A stretch of 64,000 bases of DNA from Linanthus parryae (lineage: Eukaryota > Streptophyta > Magnoliopsida > Ericales > Polemoniaceae). The translations under genes were made by a program, and so were the position numbers. Below, in pieces: positions 35,154-47,095 of the stretch. Below the pieces are notes generated by a model, which was given only the letters and a program-made list of their open reading frames with translations, was not told the origin of the DNA and searched no databases. The stretch is taken from the NCBI GenBank assembly GCA_023055425.1, contig JALGPY010000009.1, forward strand, positions 34,019,275-34,083,274. The letters run 5' to 3'. Every line of letters starts with the position of its first letter. Within the stretch, counting starts at the first letter, position 1.

Positions 35154-35570
35154 CTACACCTTCCGTTTCTTCTGGGACGAATCGACAACGCCATCATCTC
35201 TGTTCTTCCTCTTCCCGCCCTGATCTTGTGTACCATCTGGTGGACAATTTGCTTTTTTCCGCCGCAAACCTTCACTGCTTTTGCCTTTAACTTTGTTCTT
35301 CTTACTTGTGCCGGGATGATAAGTACAGGTCCAATTATTTGGAAAAGAGGAAGCTGTGTCAACCCGCCAGAATTCATCTTTATCCGATGCATCCGAATAT
35401 ATAGTTGACTCCGACCCCTTCCCAAGCACATACAAGTGATCATGCCAACTCTCCCACGAAGACATACTCAACTCACTCTCATACCTCTGATTTTTCTTAA
35501 CCTTCTTCTTGATCTTCTTCTTGTCACCCTTCCTCACCTTACCATCACTACTTTCTTTACTATAGTCCAT
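35154..35570 (-). CDS. 138-residue Lys-rich protein, unknown, antisense in Helitron
   Basis: A single open frame reads toward the Helitron interior. Residues 10-27 are a Lys cluster (KVRKGDKKKIKKKVKKNQ), the middle is acidic/aromatic (SSWESWHDHLYVLGKG, DKDEFWRVDT), and the end is KKNKVKGKSSEGLRRKKAN and finally SSQKKRKV. The Lys clusters resemble nuclear localisation signals. A TATA-like TATATATAAG lies about 45 bp upstream of the ATG on that strand (about 35611-35620). I do not recognise the family. It could be a captured gene fragment. Confidence 0.45.
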   Translation of the reverse strand: MDYSKESSDGKVRKGDKKKIKKKVKKNQRYESELSMSSWESWHDHLYVLGKGSESTIYSDASDKDEFWRVDTASSFPNNWTCTYHPGTSKKNKVKGKSSEGLRRKKANCPPDGTQDQGGKRKNRDDGVVDSSQKKRKV

Positions 35571-35607
35571 TGCTGTATTCTATGTTATGTCCACAGCAAA
35601 TTGGTTG

Positions 35608-35622
35608 TGCTTATATATAGTA
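35608..35622 (-). promoter_or_regulatory. TATA box of antisense ORF
   Basis: ACTATATATAAGC on the minus strand precedes the start codon of the Lys-rich ORF by roughly 45 bp, a normal distance for a plant core promoter with a short leader. It is inferred from sequence only. Confidence 0.4.
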
Positions 35623-36366
35623 GATGAATATAAATTTGACAAGACCGTTGCAACTGTTCACATCCATTCAAAGAACTTATTACCATGCATCTTCTAAGAG
35701 ACACATCTGTACTAAATGCACGCTTTCAATCAATTAGAAGATATTGCAAACCCCATTAAATCTGCCGCAGAAATCTTCAACACACACAAAACGATAGATC
35801 TTAATGATGAAACGTAAATCAAAAGGACTCAGCGTGTGACTGGTTGGAGAGGAAACTAGGCGTTGACAATTGATTAGGGTTTCAGGTTATAATTGTGCTT
35901 TCTGGGTGGTAGCGGAGCAATTAACGCGTCTGTGAGAGCAGCAGGGTATATTTACGAAAATCAATTTTAAATAAGTATGATTTTCTATGATATCTATTTG
36001 GAATCCAAGAATATAAGGTGCGAAGTTATTATATCACAACCACACGGTTGTAAACATAATTATTTTTTCTTTTAAGGAAAATATGTGAGATGAAAAACAC
36101 GTCCACTGGCATTAGTAAATGTCAATATCAATTTACTTCCGTTTGATTACTACACGCAATACCAATTTGTTGCATCAAATCATAGATTTCGACGTCCTCC
36201 TCTTACAAAAAATCAACAACAATTTCTACTATACTGTTCATGTGACGCATGAATTCCAATTACACGTACAATGAGACTATTGTGATCTTCCAAGCCAAAC
36301 GACAACGCCCGGTGCAATGGCACGCCGATCTTCGCCCATCAGACAAGCAAACATGCCAAGGCCACA

Positions 36367-36397
36367 CCGCGCGCAACGCGCGCGGGGTGGAACCTAG
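36367..36397 (+). other. Helitron 3' terminus: hairpin plus CTAG
   Basis: An 8 bp GC stem CCGCGCGC / GCGCGCGG with a tiny loop is followed after eight bases by CTAG. This is the rolling-circle termination signal of Helitrons. Confidence 0.9.
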
Positions 36398-38059
36398 TTA
36401 TTGAGAAATGGGGGCTCTAATGTAGTTTTTTAAACCTTGATTATATGGTTGAATGTTGGCCATTCTGAGATTACTGATATTTGTGGGGATGCAAAGAGAC
36501 TATTCTAGCCATAGTGGAATGTTGCCTAAATGCCAAACCTACCCCGAAATTTGAAAAACTACACTTTCACCCCTATGCATGAATGCCACTTGGCTCACTC
36601 CACTTGACACCTCATCAATGAGGTGGCACCACCTGCTCCTTCCCCTCAACTAACTAACTGGTGAGTCATCATCATCTCCCATCTATCTCTATCTTCATCT
36701 TTAACCTTCTTCCTCCTCCAACCACCATGGAACCACCAGCGTCACCACCAAAACGCAACAAACACTCCACTTCTTCAAGACCTGCTACTACCGATGTTTC
36801 ACCACCACGTGGGGAGAAAAACCTCTCAATCAATTTGAAGGTTCATAAAAAACGAGAGAGAAATCCAAGATTGAAGGTAAGAACCCTAGTTTCGGTATTT
36901 GGTTGATTTCTCCCCCTTCGTGCTGTTTCAGCAAAATTAGCATGTGGATTATTGATCCTGAGCCTTAGGCGATAACGGGAAGTGGACGCGCTCTGAATCG
37001 TCGGAAAACCCCAGGGATTTCGGAGTTTGGCCGCTAGTTCGATGTTTTCCACCATAATCGGGGGTGAAGGTAAGACCTTCAAAATCTCCACCGTTTTCTA
37101 TGCTTGTTGTATCCCCATAGTCCCTAGGAGGATTAGAACACGTTTTTTTGCCTCAAACCTTCCCAAATACGAATCAGAACACGTTTTGGATGATCTTGGA
37201 CTATTTTTTAATATTGGGACTACCCTCTACAAGTTTGCTTTTGATTTTAACTCTCAACTCAAGCTCTAAACACCCTGAAACTCCGCTTAAAGTTGCTGCA
37301 AATCGTTGTTACAAACTGTATTTTCATGGTTGAATGTGGGCTGCATTTCTGTGTATATCTTTGATCATCCATAACTCCTTTGTTACCAGTTAGTTTACGA
37401 TAATTCTTAGCTCGTTGGACTCCCTATGAATTTCTCTACACTTGTGGGGATTACTTGACCCGAATCGAACAATAACCCATTTAAATATTAGCCCAAAGTG
37501 GTTGCATGTCGATGTTTTAACCATCAAGAACTCTCTAATTTTTCTAAAGTGTTGGAAGCATAATTTCACCCAACTTTGACATGCAATATCTCCTTAAATA
37601 ATTTGAATATGTGGGAGTTCCAATGTGTTCTGGAATCCTTGGACAACCACCTTCAAGAATTTTTTTTCAAATTTCATAATCTCTCCATGAATTAGTCATA
37701 AACTAGCTATAAAGCTGACTGTTTGGACTATTTCACTCTATCATTAACGTTTTAATTTGTCATTTTAAACGAATCTTTTAGCCATCACGCTCTTCAGCAA
37801 AGATGCTCATATTGCCATTTTAAGTTTAAAGGTCAAGTTGGATCAATTAATCATTTTTGGAAAAAAAACTATAGGTTCACTGAACTGGCTAACAGGAGAA
37901 AAAAAATAATTTCACTTAAAATTGGAGTTGAGTTCAAATTGGTAGCTTGGGGTTTTGTTAGTATGAATTATATGAATATTTGAGTACTTGAATGTCATTT
38001 GAAGTCAGATTTGATCAAGTCAACCTTTGGGGGTATTTTTATAATTTTGCTAAACTTCA
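36398..38059. other. Intergenic, repeat-like DNA
   Basis: No gene is supported. A short Pro/Ser-rich open frame (36661-36906) and AT-rich text resembling old TE sequence are present. I could not find inverted ends or target duplications for it. Confidence 0.4.
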
Positions 38060-38064
38060 GGGGC

Positions 38065-38664
38065 TGTAGATACTGCTTTCCAGACAGGCGGATCATCGCC
38101 ACGTGGCAGCCATCCAGCACACCTAGCTGTGCTCCATCTACACCGGATCACCACCCGTGCTGATCCCCGTGGGGGCTACGAGACAGGGCCCCCGTGCACC
38201 ATAACACGGGACTTGTAGGGACTTAGTGGTTTGGAGGCTAGTGTAAGGCCCGTCGCGCGCATGCGACAACCAAGCTTGCGCGCGACCTCTGGTAACTGAC
38301 TGAGAGATCCTAGGCTTACGTGTCCCATCAATGCGGCTGATCTCATAACGGTCTCCGATACTTGCGGGCAAATGCGTAACGGTTCCTATATACACGGTCG
38401 AACGTGCCGTTGGGGGTTTATCTTTAAGCCGCCATTTATGTTGCATTAACCCCTCAACGGTCACTTCCCCACTATATATAGGATCGTTAGCTTTCCGTTG
38501 CGACACAAGTCATATACTGGTCCAAGACCATAGCTCACTGTGTCTCTCTCACAAGAAGTTACTAGTGCTTACCCTCTCCCTACACATACTCTACAATTCT
38601 ATGCGTTCTTATTCTCTACTTGAGATGTATACTTGGGTATCTCTCGAGGATTTCCTTGTACACA
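38065..38664 (+). mobile_element. 600 bp solo LTR
   Basis: The segment starts TGTAGATACT and ends CTTGTACACA (TG...CA with short TGT/ACA inverted ends) and is flanked by a perfect 5 bp duplication GGGGC (38060-38064, 38665-38669). A TATA box (ACTATATATAGG, from 38471) lies where an LTR promoter is expected, 190 bp from the right end. No internal retrotransposon sequence is present, so it is a solo LTR left by recombination. The orientation is taken from the TATA box. Confidence 0.88.
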
Positions 38665-38669
38665 GGGGC

Positions 38670-40350
38670 CTAAGTGCAAATGACTAAAATTTGTAGTTTT
38701 CAACCGTATGACTATTTGAGAGTGATAAGAAGATGATTTCATATTATTGAGCATGATTTGACTTGTTTGGGGGAGGGGGGAGTTCAGGAATAGTTAGGGA
38801 TTGTACTGATAAGACTGAGTCTTCAGGTCGTCCTGGGGTAGACAACTAGGATGATACTGCATATGCATTGTACCTCACTAATAAGGACATATACTAATAA
38901 GTAATCGTAGATCTGTATGTGTAGAGATTGCTGGGATAGAGAATCAGTAGCGCTAATTAGGAGTAATAGACATGCTACCAGGTAAGCATATGAATGCTTA
39001 ATTATTGCAGAGTGTTGGATTAGATATATGTATGTGTCTGAAGATTGTAATGCAGGTATGTAAATACATGATCAAATACTCTAGAAGGGAGGGGGTTGAA
39101 TAGAGTATGGTAACTTTTGCCAAAGGAGTGGATTTAAAACAAAATGAGAAGAACTTGAAGTATTTCAAAGTTTTGAACTCAGTTTCAAGTCTTTGAAATC
39201 AAAACAGAAAGTTTAAAAGTTACTGATAGTTTTCAAAGCTTTGAACTAAAATGTGTTTTGAAGCAGTTATAAAGACAAGTGCAAAACTGAAATGCAAGAC
39301 AAGGAACACAATGATTTGTTATGAAGTTCGGTGCAAACTAACCTACTCTCAGGCTGAGAGATCTAATCCCTCTAGGATTTCAACAACTTCTTATTTATCA
39401 AAATCTAATCCCTAGATATCTGGCTAAGAGAATTGCCTTACTCTTTTCCAGCCACTGGTTCTTCCTAACCTATCTAGTACCTGCTCTAGCTAAGTGATAC
39501 AATAAGAATCTCCGTTGTTCCCCTTGAAAAACTCACGAGAACATATAATTAAGTAATATAACAAAGTAATATACAAGTAAGCTCAGGATGAAGAACACTG
39601 TAAAGACAGTTAAGCAGTACAGCTTGAAGTGTTCTTCAAGAATCTGGAATGGATTGAATGAATGATTGATCTTCTTCAATGATGCTTGTCAATCTGTGAG
39701 AGTGTATGAATCTCTGTGTAATGCTCTGCACTTCTCTATCTCTCTGAATTAGTTCTCTTCTGTCAATTTGAATTGCAGCATATATAGGCACTTCAAAAGA
39801 AATCCCTAAAAATCCTCCAAAGATCTTGGACTCTCAAAAGCTTGCTTCCAACGGCTAGCTGCTTGATTTTCTCATTTTTATCTGATATTCAATCTGCAAG
39901 CCTTAGGTAAGTCCATACATCATTCCATAACAGTAGGATCACTCTGCAGGCTTGGATTTCCTTCTCTGCGCACAAGTAAATAAGGAAACTTCATGCAATA
40001 CAGATAGCTAATAATCCCTGCAAATAGCTTAGACAAATGATAAGATCAAAGTATGTTATAACACTAATTAGTTTTTCATTCATCATATAATATAGCATAA
40101 TCAAACATAGCAGATTAGAGAGTGATTTAGGAGGAAGAACTCCCTCTAAGTTCATTCTGTGAATTGATGTGCAGTTTCAAGGCTTTGAAACAAGCAATGA
40201 ACTCACAGTGTCAATGAGTAGGAGGTACACGAATAATCAAATAATTAAATTCAGATCATGTACATCTATATATGCAAATAAAACGTGTGAGTATGGGTAT
40301 TATACATGCTTGTCTCTGAACAATTGGTTGAGAATTGATTCTTGTTTAAT
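38670..40350. other. Intergenic, unclassified
   Basis: No gene is supported. The word TTTCAAAGNTTTGAA and related inverted forms recur between 39170 and 40200, and a phrase GGGAGGGGGTTGAATAGAGT (39090) resembles a common plant repeat, but ends could not be set. Confidence 0.35.
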
Positions 40351-42600
40351 CTAGACCTCTGTATGATATAGTTACCGAACGTCTAGCTGCTGTCGTGGCG
40401 GACACACATGGGACCTGGTCTACGAGATTTTAGTCGGTTCATTGCTAGCTACCGGGTTTAGGCAACTAGTACTACTCCCTGGACTGACGATCCAGTAGGG
40501 GGTGTGCACACTTAAGGTCTAATTTGTCTTGATGGATCATTAGATACTAGAATAGGGAATTGAGTTTAGATATTTCATAACAGAGTGGTAACTGATATCT
40601 ATTTTATTGGTATCACATGCTCTATGATCTTGACGTGGGTCAGGTTATATGGCCTATGCATTACATTCAGGTTACACATTTTCAAAGCAGATCATATCTA
40701 GTATCTACATTGTTATAAATTATGTTTTATTCATGGAAAACTAACGTAGTAACGTCACTGACTTCTATTTTTGACAGGTTAGTTCACGGGAAGCTGGGAA
40801 GTAGGCAATCACTTAGAGATTGGCACATCGTGGTAAGCTAAATATTATAGTATCTTTTAAGATTCAGTTTCTTTAGTTCCGTCTTGTAATAGAACGGTTA
40901 GGGTTGGACTCCTTGCCGAGCATTTGCGTGCTTGGCAAAGGATATCTCCGGAGAGTCTGGGAGATCCAAGTGTAGTTCTCCAGTACTCTGGTATGGGGGT
41001 GTTACAGATGGTATTAGAGCATTGGTTATGTGAAAAGACATAATTAGATACCCAAATAATAGGTGGAAAATATTTCAAAATTAAAATTGGATAGGAAACA
41101 AGACTAAAATTAGAATAGGATGGTTGGAGAGCACTACGAAAGTTCTATATGTTCATATCTGGGCCATATATGCCTACGTAGTTGGAATCTCAAGCTGAGA
41201 TTCACAAGTAGTTGCATTGTTATGCATATCAGGACAAGTTCATGGTTCTGAAAATAATAATGATAATAAGGATTATGGAAACAGTACGGGGATGGTTTCG
41301 CTACCAGATTGATCCAGAAATTTGACAAATTGGTTGGTAAGAACCATGTATTATAGATCAATCTAAAAATAACATTATAATATTTAAGGATATCTGTTTT
41401 GTCAGTCAAGAGGCTGTCATGTGATTATAAAAGAATGTTTTTCTTAGACAAAACCATTAGTAGACCTCACAACCAAGTAGAGATTGATGTATTCTAGTTA
41501 AATACAGACTTGTAACTGGATGACTTTGTCAGACAACCAATGTTTAGTGATGGTACCTGTTTAGGGACCGGATACGTTTTATTATAGCTGGAGAAAAACT
41601 AAAGTATTTGAGCAGGTATTCTAGTTAAATACAGACTTGTAACTGGATGACTTTGTCAGACAACCAATGTTTAGTGATGGTACCTGTTTAGGGACCGGAT
41701 ACGTTTTATTATAAAAGAATGTTTTTCTTAGACAAAACCATAGTAGATCTCACAACCAAGTAGAGATTGATGTATTCTAGTTAAATACAGACTTGTAACT
41801 GGATGACTTTGTCAGACAACCAATGTTTAGTGATGGTACCAATGTTTATACAATCTTGTAGTTGGATGACCTTAACAGGCATCCTAGGGTTGAATACGAT
41901 ATCTAAGGACCGAATAAGTAATGGTTTGGATATGCCGGTAAAGGAACAAGGGATTACATGTGTAGCGATAAGACGTAGTTGTAGAATCTTCTAAGATTAT
42001 GAGATGGGGATAGATGTATCTTGGGGTATGGAGGGTTGTTTAGGAAGGGGTTATGAAATGATCAGGAGGGAGAGAATATCTCTCAGATATGCTCTTGAAA
42101 GGGGATATAGAACTAGTGAAGGATTGTGACAAGGAAAAGATGCTCGTAATGAGTGGCGTTAACAGTAATAAGGAAGCAAGGATCGTTTTGACATTGGGAA
42201 TGACAAGTTGGAGGGGTACCAACAAAATTGGTAAAGAGCTATATAGGAAGCCGATGTCAAGGCTACGTTCTAAGTGTGAGCGGCCAGACTATCGTAGGAG
42301 TTTTACTTATCGGATTATGAAAGAGAGAGCTGAATGGTCTGTATATATGGATTGTATCTGAGTAAATGAAATGAATGGATCACGGTAGAAGTGATAAAGA
42401 GAAAGTATCGTTTAACTTCTAAGTGTTATATGGCAAGGAGATCAAAATATTCTTGACAAAACAAGAGAGCTAGTGTGAGGATGGGCTGAATAGAAGATTC
42501 AGCGGATCTTAAAAGGGAAAGCGTTAGAATGACTTAAATAGGATTAATGACATCATGAAATGATACGGGCATATATTAGGATGGTATAAGGACTAAAAAA
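40350..42600 (+). mobile_element. Ty3/gypsy remnant: LTR end, PBS and decayed interior
   Basis: An LTR-like end GGGGGTGTTACA (to 41006) is followed two bases later by TGGTATTAGAGC (41009-41020), one mismatch from the initiator-Met tRNA primer-binding site. The LTR part shares phrases such as CACTTAAGGTCTA with the long solo LTR at 49475, suggesting a related Tekay/Del-type lineage. The interior has no usable gag or pol frame. The left boundary is not resolved. Confidence 0.5.
41431..41850. repeat. Direct repeats, three partial copies
   Basis: The block ATTCTAGTTAAATACAGACT through TTTAGTGATGGTACC occurs at about 41493, 41618 and 41773. A second block, AAGAATGTTTTTCTTAGACA, occurs at 41431 and about 41717. 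They lie in the decayed gypsy interior. Confidence 0.9.
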
Positions 42601-42748
42601 TTCGGGAGTACGGAGATCAATCAAACAATTTTACTAATTAATTATTATAACTAAACTAACTATGTATGCAACTTATTCTTAATGAGACTTTCATCTCAGT
42701 AGGGACATATTTTCGTCCGATAAGAACATCTTTAATGTACAGTTATTT

Positions 42749-43748
42749 GAGCTAGCACTCATATACTTTTGTATATTTGTTTTGAAGATGTAAAAATTAC
42801 ACACAAAGAATAACTAGGGATGGCAACGGATCGGGTTTGGATCGGATCAGCCTAGATCCAGATCCGATCCATAATGTTTCGGATCTGATCGGATTCGGAC
42901 CGGATTTTGCCGGATCCGAATCGGATTATCCATCGGATCATGACAGACATTATTTTGGTTCACACCTAAGATTATTATGAACCAAAATCAAAACTAAAAT
43001 AAAATACACTTTACATCTATAATTTTATCAAGTTATTCACAATAAAAATATAGATATATCAAATTTATGACATTATCTTAAGTAAACATAATAAAAGTTA
43101 TATATGTATATATATTAATACATGTATATTATTGAATTTATTAGGTATGACAACCTAATCGGATCGGATCGGGTTTCACAGATCACAAAACTTGTGATCT
43201 ATATCCGATCAATTTGCAAACGGATCGGATCTGATCTGCTCCATTAGGTCGGATTATGTCGGATATCGGATCTGGTCGGAACCAATTGCCATCCCTAAGA
43301 ATAACAACAAATAAAAAACTAATAAATGCACCGGACTTAAAAGAAACAGGGCACCGAATTAGTGCTTGTTCCGGACTTTATCATCTCTGGTGACGGGCTC
43401 CCAAACCCGGGCACCAATTATTTTTTTAACATTTTTTTTATCTAGGTGACACCATTAGTCTTCTTATTTATTAAAACACTTTTCGTATGTTTTTTTTTTA
43501 ATTTATTTTAGACTTACCTGTTTGTCATCTTCCGAATTAGAACTCTAAACTTCATACATAGACTTTTTTTTAGAAAACTTCATGCAGAGACTTTTAAACG
43601 CTCTATCACTTGAGCTAGCACCAATTTACTTTTGCATGTTTCTTTTGAGAGGTAAAAAGTACACAAAAAGAATAACAACAAATAAAAATCTAATCAATGA
43701 ACCCGACTTAAAAGAAACAGCGCACCGAATCGGTGCTTGTTCCGGACT
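42749..43748. repeat. Local duplication, one copy interrupted by the hAT-type element
   Basis: The segment GAGCTAGCACC...TTGTTCCGGACT occurs twice: 42749-43378 (split by the 483 bp element) and 43612-43748 (about 137 bp, unsplit). Shared phrases include AAAGAATAACAACAAATAAA and GACTTAAAAGAAACAG. Confidence 0.88.
42815..43297. mobile_element. hAT-type non-autonomous element, second copy
   Basis: It has the same ends, TAGGGATGGCAA / TTGCCATCCCTA, as the element at 1115 and the same GGATCGGATC-rich arms around an AT-rich core. A perfect 8 bp duplication AGAATAAC flanks it (42807-42814, 43298-43305). The neighbouring paralogous segment at 43612-43748 shows the unoccupied site with a single AGAATAAC. 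Confidence 0.93.
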
Positions 43749-45855
43749 CCTGGTAACACGGGTTCCACTCTTCACGATCATCAGCAGTGCTAAACCACAA
43801 AAAAAGTTTGTTAAAAAGAAAAGGCTCTACACCAAACCTTGATATTCTGACACAGCCACAGGTACATGCAGTTGTTTTCTAAACAAATATAATTTTTGAC
43901 GTGCAAATTACAACCGTACTTGTTTCAACAGGGTTTCCGGCCGTAAGTGTGGAACTTCCAAGGAAAAGACATAGAGGTTTCTAATAATAGTAAATGGGAA
44001 CACATGCATTGTTTTGTTTAAGAGTCAAAATTTGAGGCCACAAGATGACCACCTTTGCAATGTTCGCCATCTGCAAGATGAACACATGCATTATGTCTTG
44101 GTTATACTCTTGGCTACCATTTTAGTCGTCCTGATTCAGAGAACGATGACATATACGTTTGCATAGTTTTAGGGAAGCCCTATGCACTGGCTTGTCATTG
44201 GATCCAACGGATTTTGGCTTTTAAAGTATTTGAAGCGCTAGTTTTCCGGATTGCTTACGCACAGGCAGAAACTTAAGGTCTATCAACATAGTAGACGTGT
44301 GATATTCAAAATCCTGTAGAAAAATATCACAGCATATAGATATATACATGCCATAAGTTGAAAGTGTACAATGATCCCCTGCCCAATTGATGCTAAAAGA
44401 TATTTAAAAATTCGTCTGTCGCATTTTGTGGATGGTAACCAATCCGTAGTAGCTGGTGATAACTCTATATACGAGTTAACCACATCGCAATTCTATTGTA
44501 ACTCGGAGCTCCGAATTCGGTGATTAAATGACTCCGCATTTGTCATACCTGTCATACCTTCAATAAAAGCGTGACATGTGATCGTTAACACGGAATAAAA
44601 AGCTTTTCTAAATCCGGAACTCCAAATTGAGGAAAAAGCAGAACTCCGGTTTAATTAAATTCGGACTCCTTTACAAATGGGAGCTCCATATTGAGATTCT
44701 TGACTGAGCCATTCTTATTCCCATTCTCTTTGTTTGTATGTACTTGGCTTTGAACATTTCAATAATTATAACTTGGTTTCTAATAGTGCCAGCTTCGGGT
44801 AGGAAAAGTTGATATCACAATCAATTGCTTGTAGTTGCTAATTAAACATCAGATTGGACGATTCATACTATATGCATAACTTTGATACCGTTGTTTATAC
44901 TCCAACTGAATTTGTATTTGCTAATTTGTGCGTCATATTTGTAAAACGCTTTGTAGTTATAGGCAACATATTCTTAGGAGCCTACTACTTTCACATAATG
45001 CGGCCGCCTTGTGGTCCACAAGGCTGCTCTACTACATGAACCCCAAAAGTCTTGTTTCGCTTTCATTACCGTTGGCTACATGCTACAAGTTGCTCAATAT
45101 TCATATCCAAATGAACAAAAACCAGAAAAGGCCAGAAAGCTCATTGTTGGCGACACTTGAGTATGTTCATGGACCTTCCACCGCAAACTGTACTTTGGAT
45201 TTCGTGGTTTTCTCTTCAACAAAAACTTGGAGGAATGTCAAAGATCATTCATGCTTACATAGAAGAGTACTCATGCCACCACTGGTTGAACAGTGATTTA
45301 TTTTCAATATTCATCAATATTGAAATTTGCTTTTCAGCATTAGAACACTAAAACTTTCGGAGTTTGGTATTGTTGTAACATAAGTCCTGTTTCATAGCAC
45401 TGATATCATTTTGTTATGACAAACCACCTCACGAACGATATGAAACACGTGATTTTGCATGGTTCTAACTACGTCCACAACGGGAAAGCACCTTATATTT
45501 CACTAAGAGGAACAATTACACTTTGTTTGCATGCCTAGTAATGTGATTACTAGGTTGTTTATATAGTGCTAGGAAAACCCCTAAAGTTTCTGAATCTGAT
45601 TTGGAAACAAACTTGTTTTCCTAATTAATCCACCGCCGCCTTTGTCTTGCGATTCAACTCAAGACTTATTTTTTTCTAGGCGCCTTTGACTTTCAAGGCA
45701 TATTCAAGAAATCTCCGCATTGCCCTGAATTCTCTCGTCAACAGTAGCTACTCCTCTTCTCGTAAATAAATCTATGTCTTCTCCGCGCCAGATGTCTCTC
45801 ATCACAGAGACTCATTGGAGCCCCACCGGGTCCGACATGCGCCAAAGGGCCTCAC
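43749..45855. other. Intergenic, no supported gene
   Basis: AT-rich DNA. Open frames at 44854-45351 overlap each other on one strand and resemble no family I know. The right part (about 45500-45855) may include the 3' LTR of the old copia element, but its ends were not found. Confidence 0.4.
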
Positions 45856-45859
45856 TGGC

Positions 45860-47095
45860 TCAAGATGTTGAGCAATTCTAGACAATGCTGGAACTTGTTC
45901 TCCAGAACTGGCTTCGTAAATATATCAACGGGGATGTCATATGTCCCCACCTTCATTACCCTGATCCTGCTCTCGATTCTCAGAAAATGATACCTAAGAT
46001 CGCACTAAAGCTATCACAGTGGACTATCGCTTGATCTTGAAGTAGGCCTAGATCATTGACCAAACATTTAAGCCATATTGTCACCTTTGCTGCTTCTGTT
46101 ATAGCCAAGTACTCTGCCTCCATGGTTGACAAAGTCACTGTCGGTTGTAGCATAGCCTTCCAACTCACAACAGATGCTCCCTGAGCAAATACGTAGTCAA
46201 TCATTGATCTCATGCAATCAATATCACATGCATAATCCGAATCTGAGAACTCAGCAACCAAGATGTTTTCATTAGCCCCATAACATAGGCCAATGTTAGA
46301 CATACCCTTAAGGTACCTGAATATGCGCTTCACCGCCTGCCAGTGATCTTTACTCGGTTGAGCCTTAAAACGACTTATGACATTAACAATGAATGCTATG
46401 TCTGGTCAAGTATAGACCATAGCTTACATGAGGTTTCCAACTGCGCTAGCATATGGAACCTTGGACATGTACTCCCTCTCCTCCTCAGTCTGAACAATGT
46501 ACATTCCTAGCTTGCTGTTAGTCGTCATAGGAGTATCTATAGTTTTAGATGATAACATTCCGGATCTTTCCTAGACCTTCTTGTTGTATCCCTGCTGTGA
46601 TAAGAAAAGCTTCTTCTTCTTCTTCTTCTTCTTCTTCTTCTTCTTCTTCTTCTTCTTCTTCTTCTTCTTCTTCTTCTTCTTCTTCTTCTTCTTCTTCTTC
46701 TTCTTCTTCTTCTTCTTCTTCTTCTTCTTCTTCTTCTTCTTCTTCTTCTTCTTCTTCTTCTTCTTCTTCTTCTTCTTCTTCTTCTTCTTCTTCTTCTTCC
46801 TATATTTATAGATCTCAGCTCCTAGAATCTTCCGGGCAGTCCCGAGATCCTTGATCTCGAATTCCGCACTAAAATACCTCTTCAACTCCAGTATGTCCTT
46901 CATATCCTGGGTTGCAATCAAGTATCATCAACATACAAGACTAGGTAGATTTGTGAACAATCATACTCGCTCTTCTGGTAACCAATCTTTAACATGAAGC
47001 TTTCAAACCTCTTGTACCATTGCCTCAGTGACTATTTCAGTCCGTAAAGAGATCTTTTCATCTTGCACACTTGGTCTTCTCTTCCAGGAACTTGG
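45860..47095 (-). pseudogene. Old Ty1/copia element, 3' part (RT end and RNase H)
   Basis: On the minus strand the sequence reads VCKMKRSLYGLK, QWYKRFESFM and YLVLYVDDT-like RT text with in-frame stops. Then come IKDLGTARKILGAEIY, the RNase H region MKRIFRYLKGMSNIGLCYG, FSDSDYACD, WKAMLQPTVTLSTMEAEYLA, and finally DIFTKPVLENKF near 45900. Stops and a CTT-repeat expansion show it is dead. It is the host of the younger copia insertion, and the rest of its RT lies beyond 58264. Confidence 0.85.
46611..46799. repeat. (CTT)n microsatellite, about 63 units
   Basis: About 189 bp of uninterrupted TTC repeats lie inside the old copia pol, where the minus strand would read a short Lys run (IYKYRKKK). 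It is an expanded triplet within a dead coding sequence. Confidence 0.98.

Larger units (their letters stand above)
18778..36397 (+). mobile_element. 17.6 kb Helitron with cargo genes
   Basis: The 5' end reads TCCTACTACCTATATAAAAG, the TC...TATATTAAAAG-like start of plant Helitrons. The 3' end has a GC hairpin (stem CCGCGCGC, 36367-36385) eight bases before the terminal CTAG (36394-36397). The element lies between A (18777) and T (36398), the canonical AT target, with no duplication. Inside, in order, are a repeated low-complexity N-terminal exon region, a broken Pif1-type helicase, an RPA1-like gene, a double-B3 gene, a second RPA C-domain gene, an RNase H-fold gene with a partial copy, and an antisense Lys-rich ORF. 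The Rep (HUH) nuclease region was not found, so the element is non-autonomous. Confidence 0.88.

Noticed and set aside
38138..38506. 122-codon minus-strand frame
   Set aside because: It lies wholly inside the 600 bp solo LTR, antisense to its TATA box, with no recognisable domain.
44854..45351. Three overlapping plus-strand frames
   Set aside because: No domain, no splice structure and AT-rich context; could be decayed gene or TE sequence but not supportable.
46549..46921. Poly-Ser, poly-Phe and poly-Lys open frames
   Set aside because: They result from the CTT microsatellite; only the flanking minus-strand copia RT residues are real homology.
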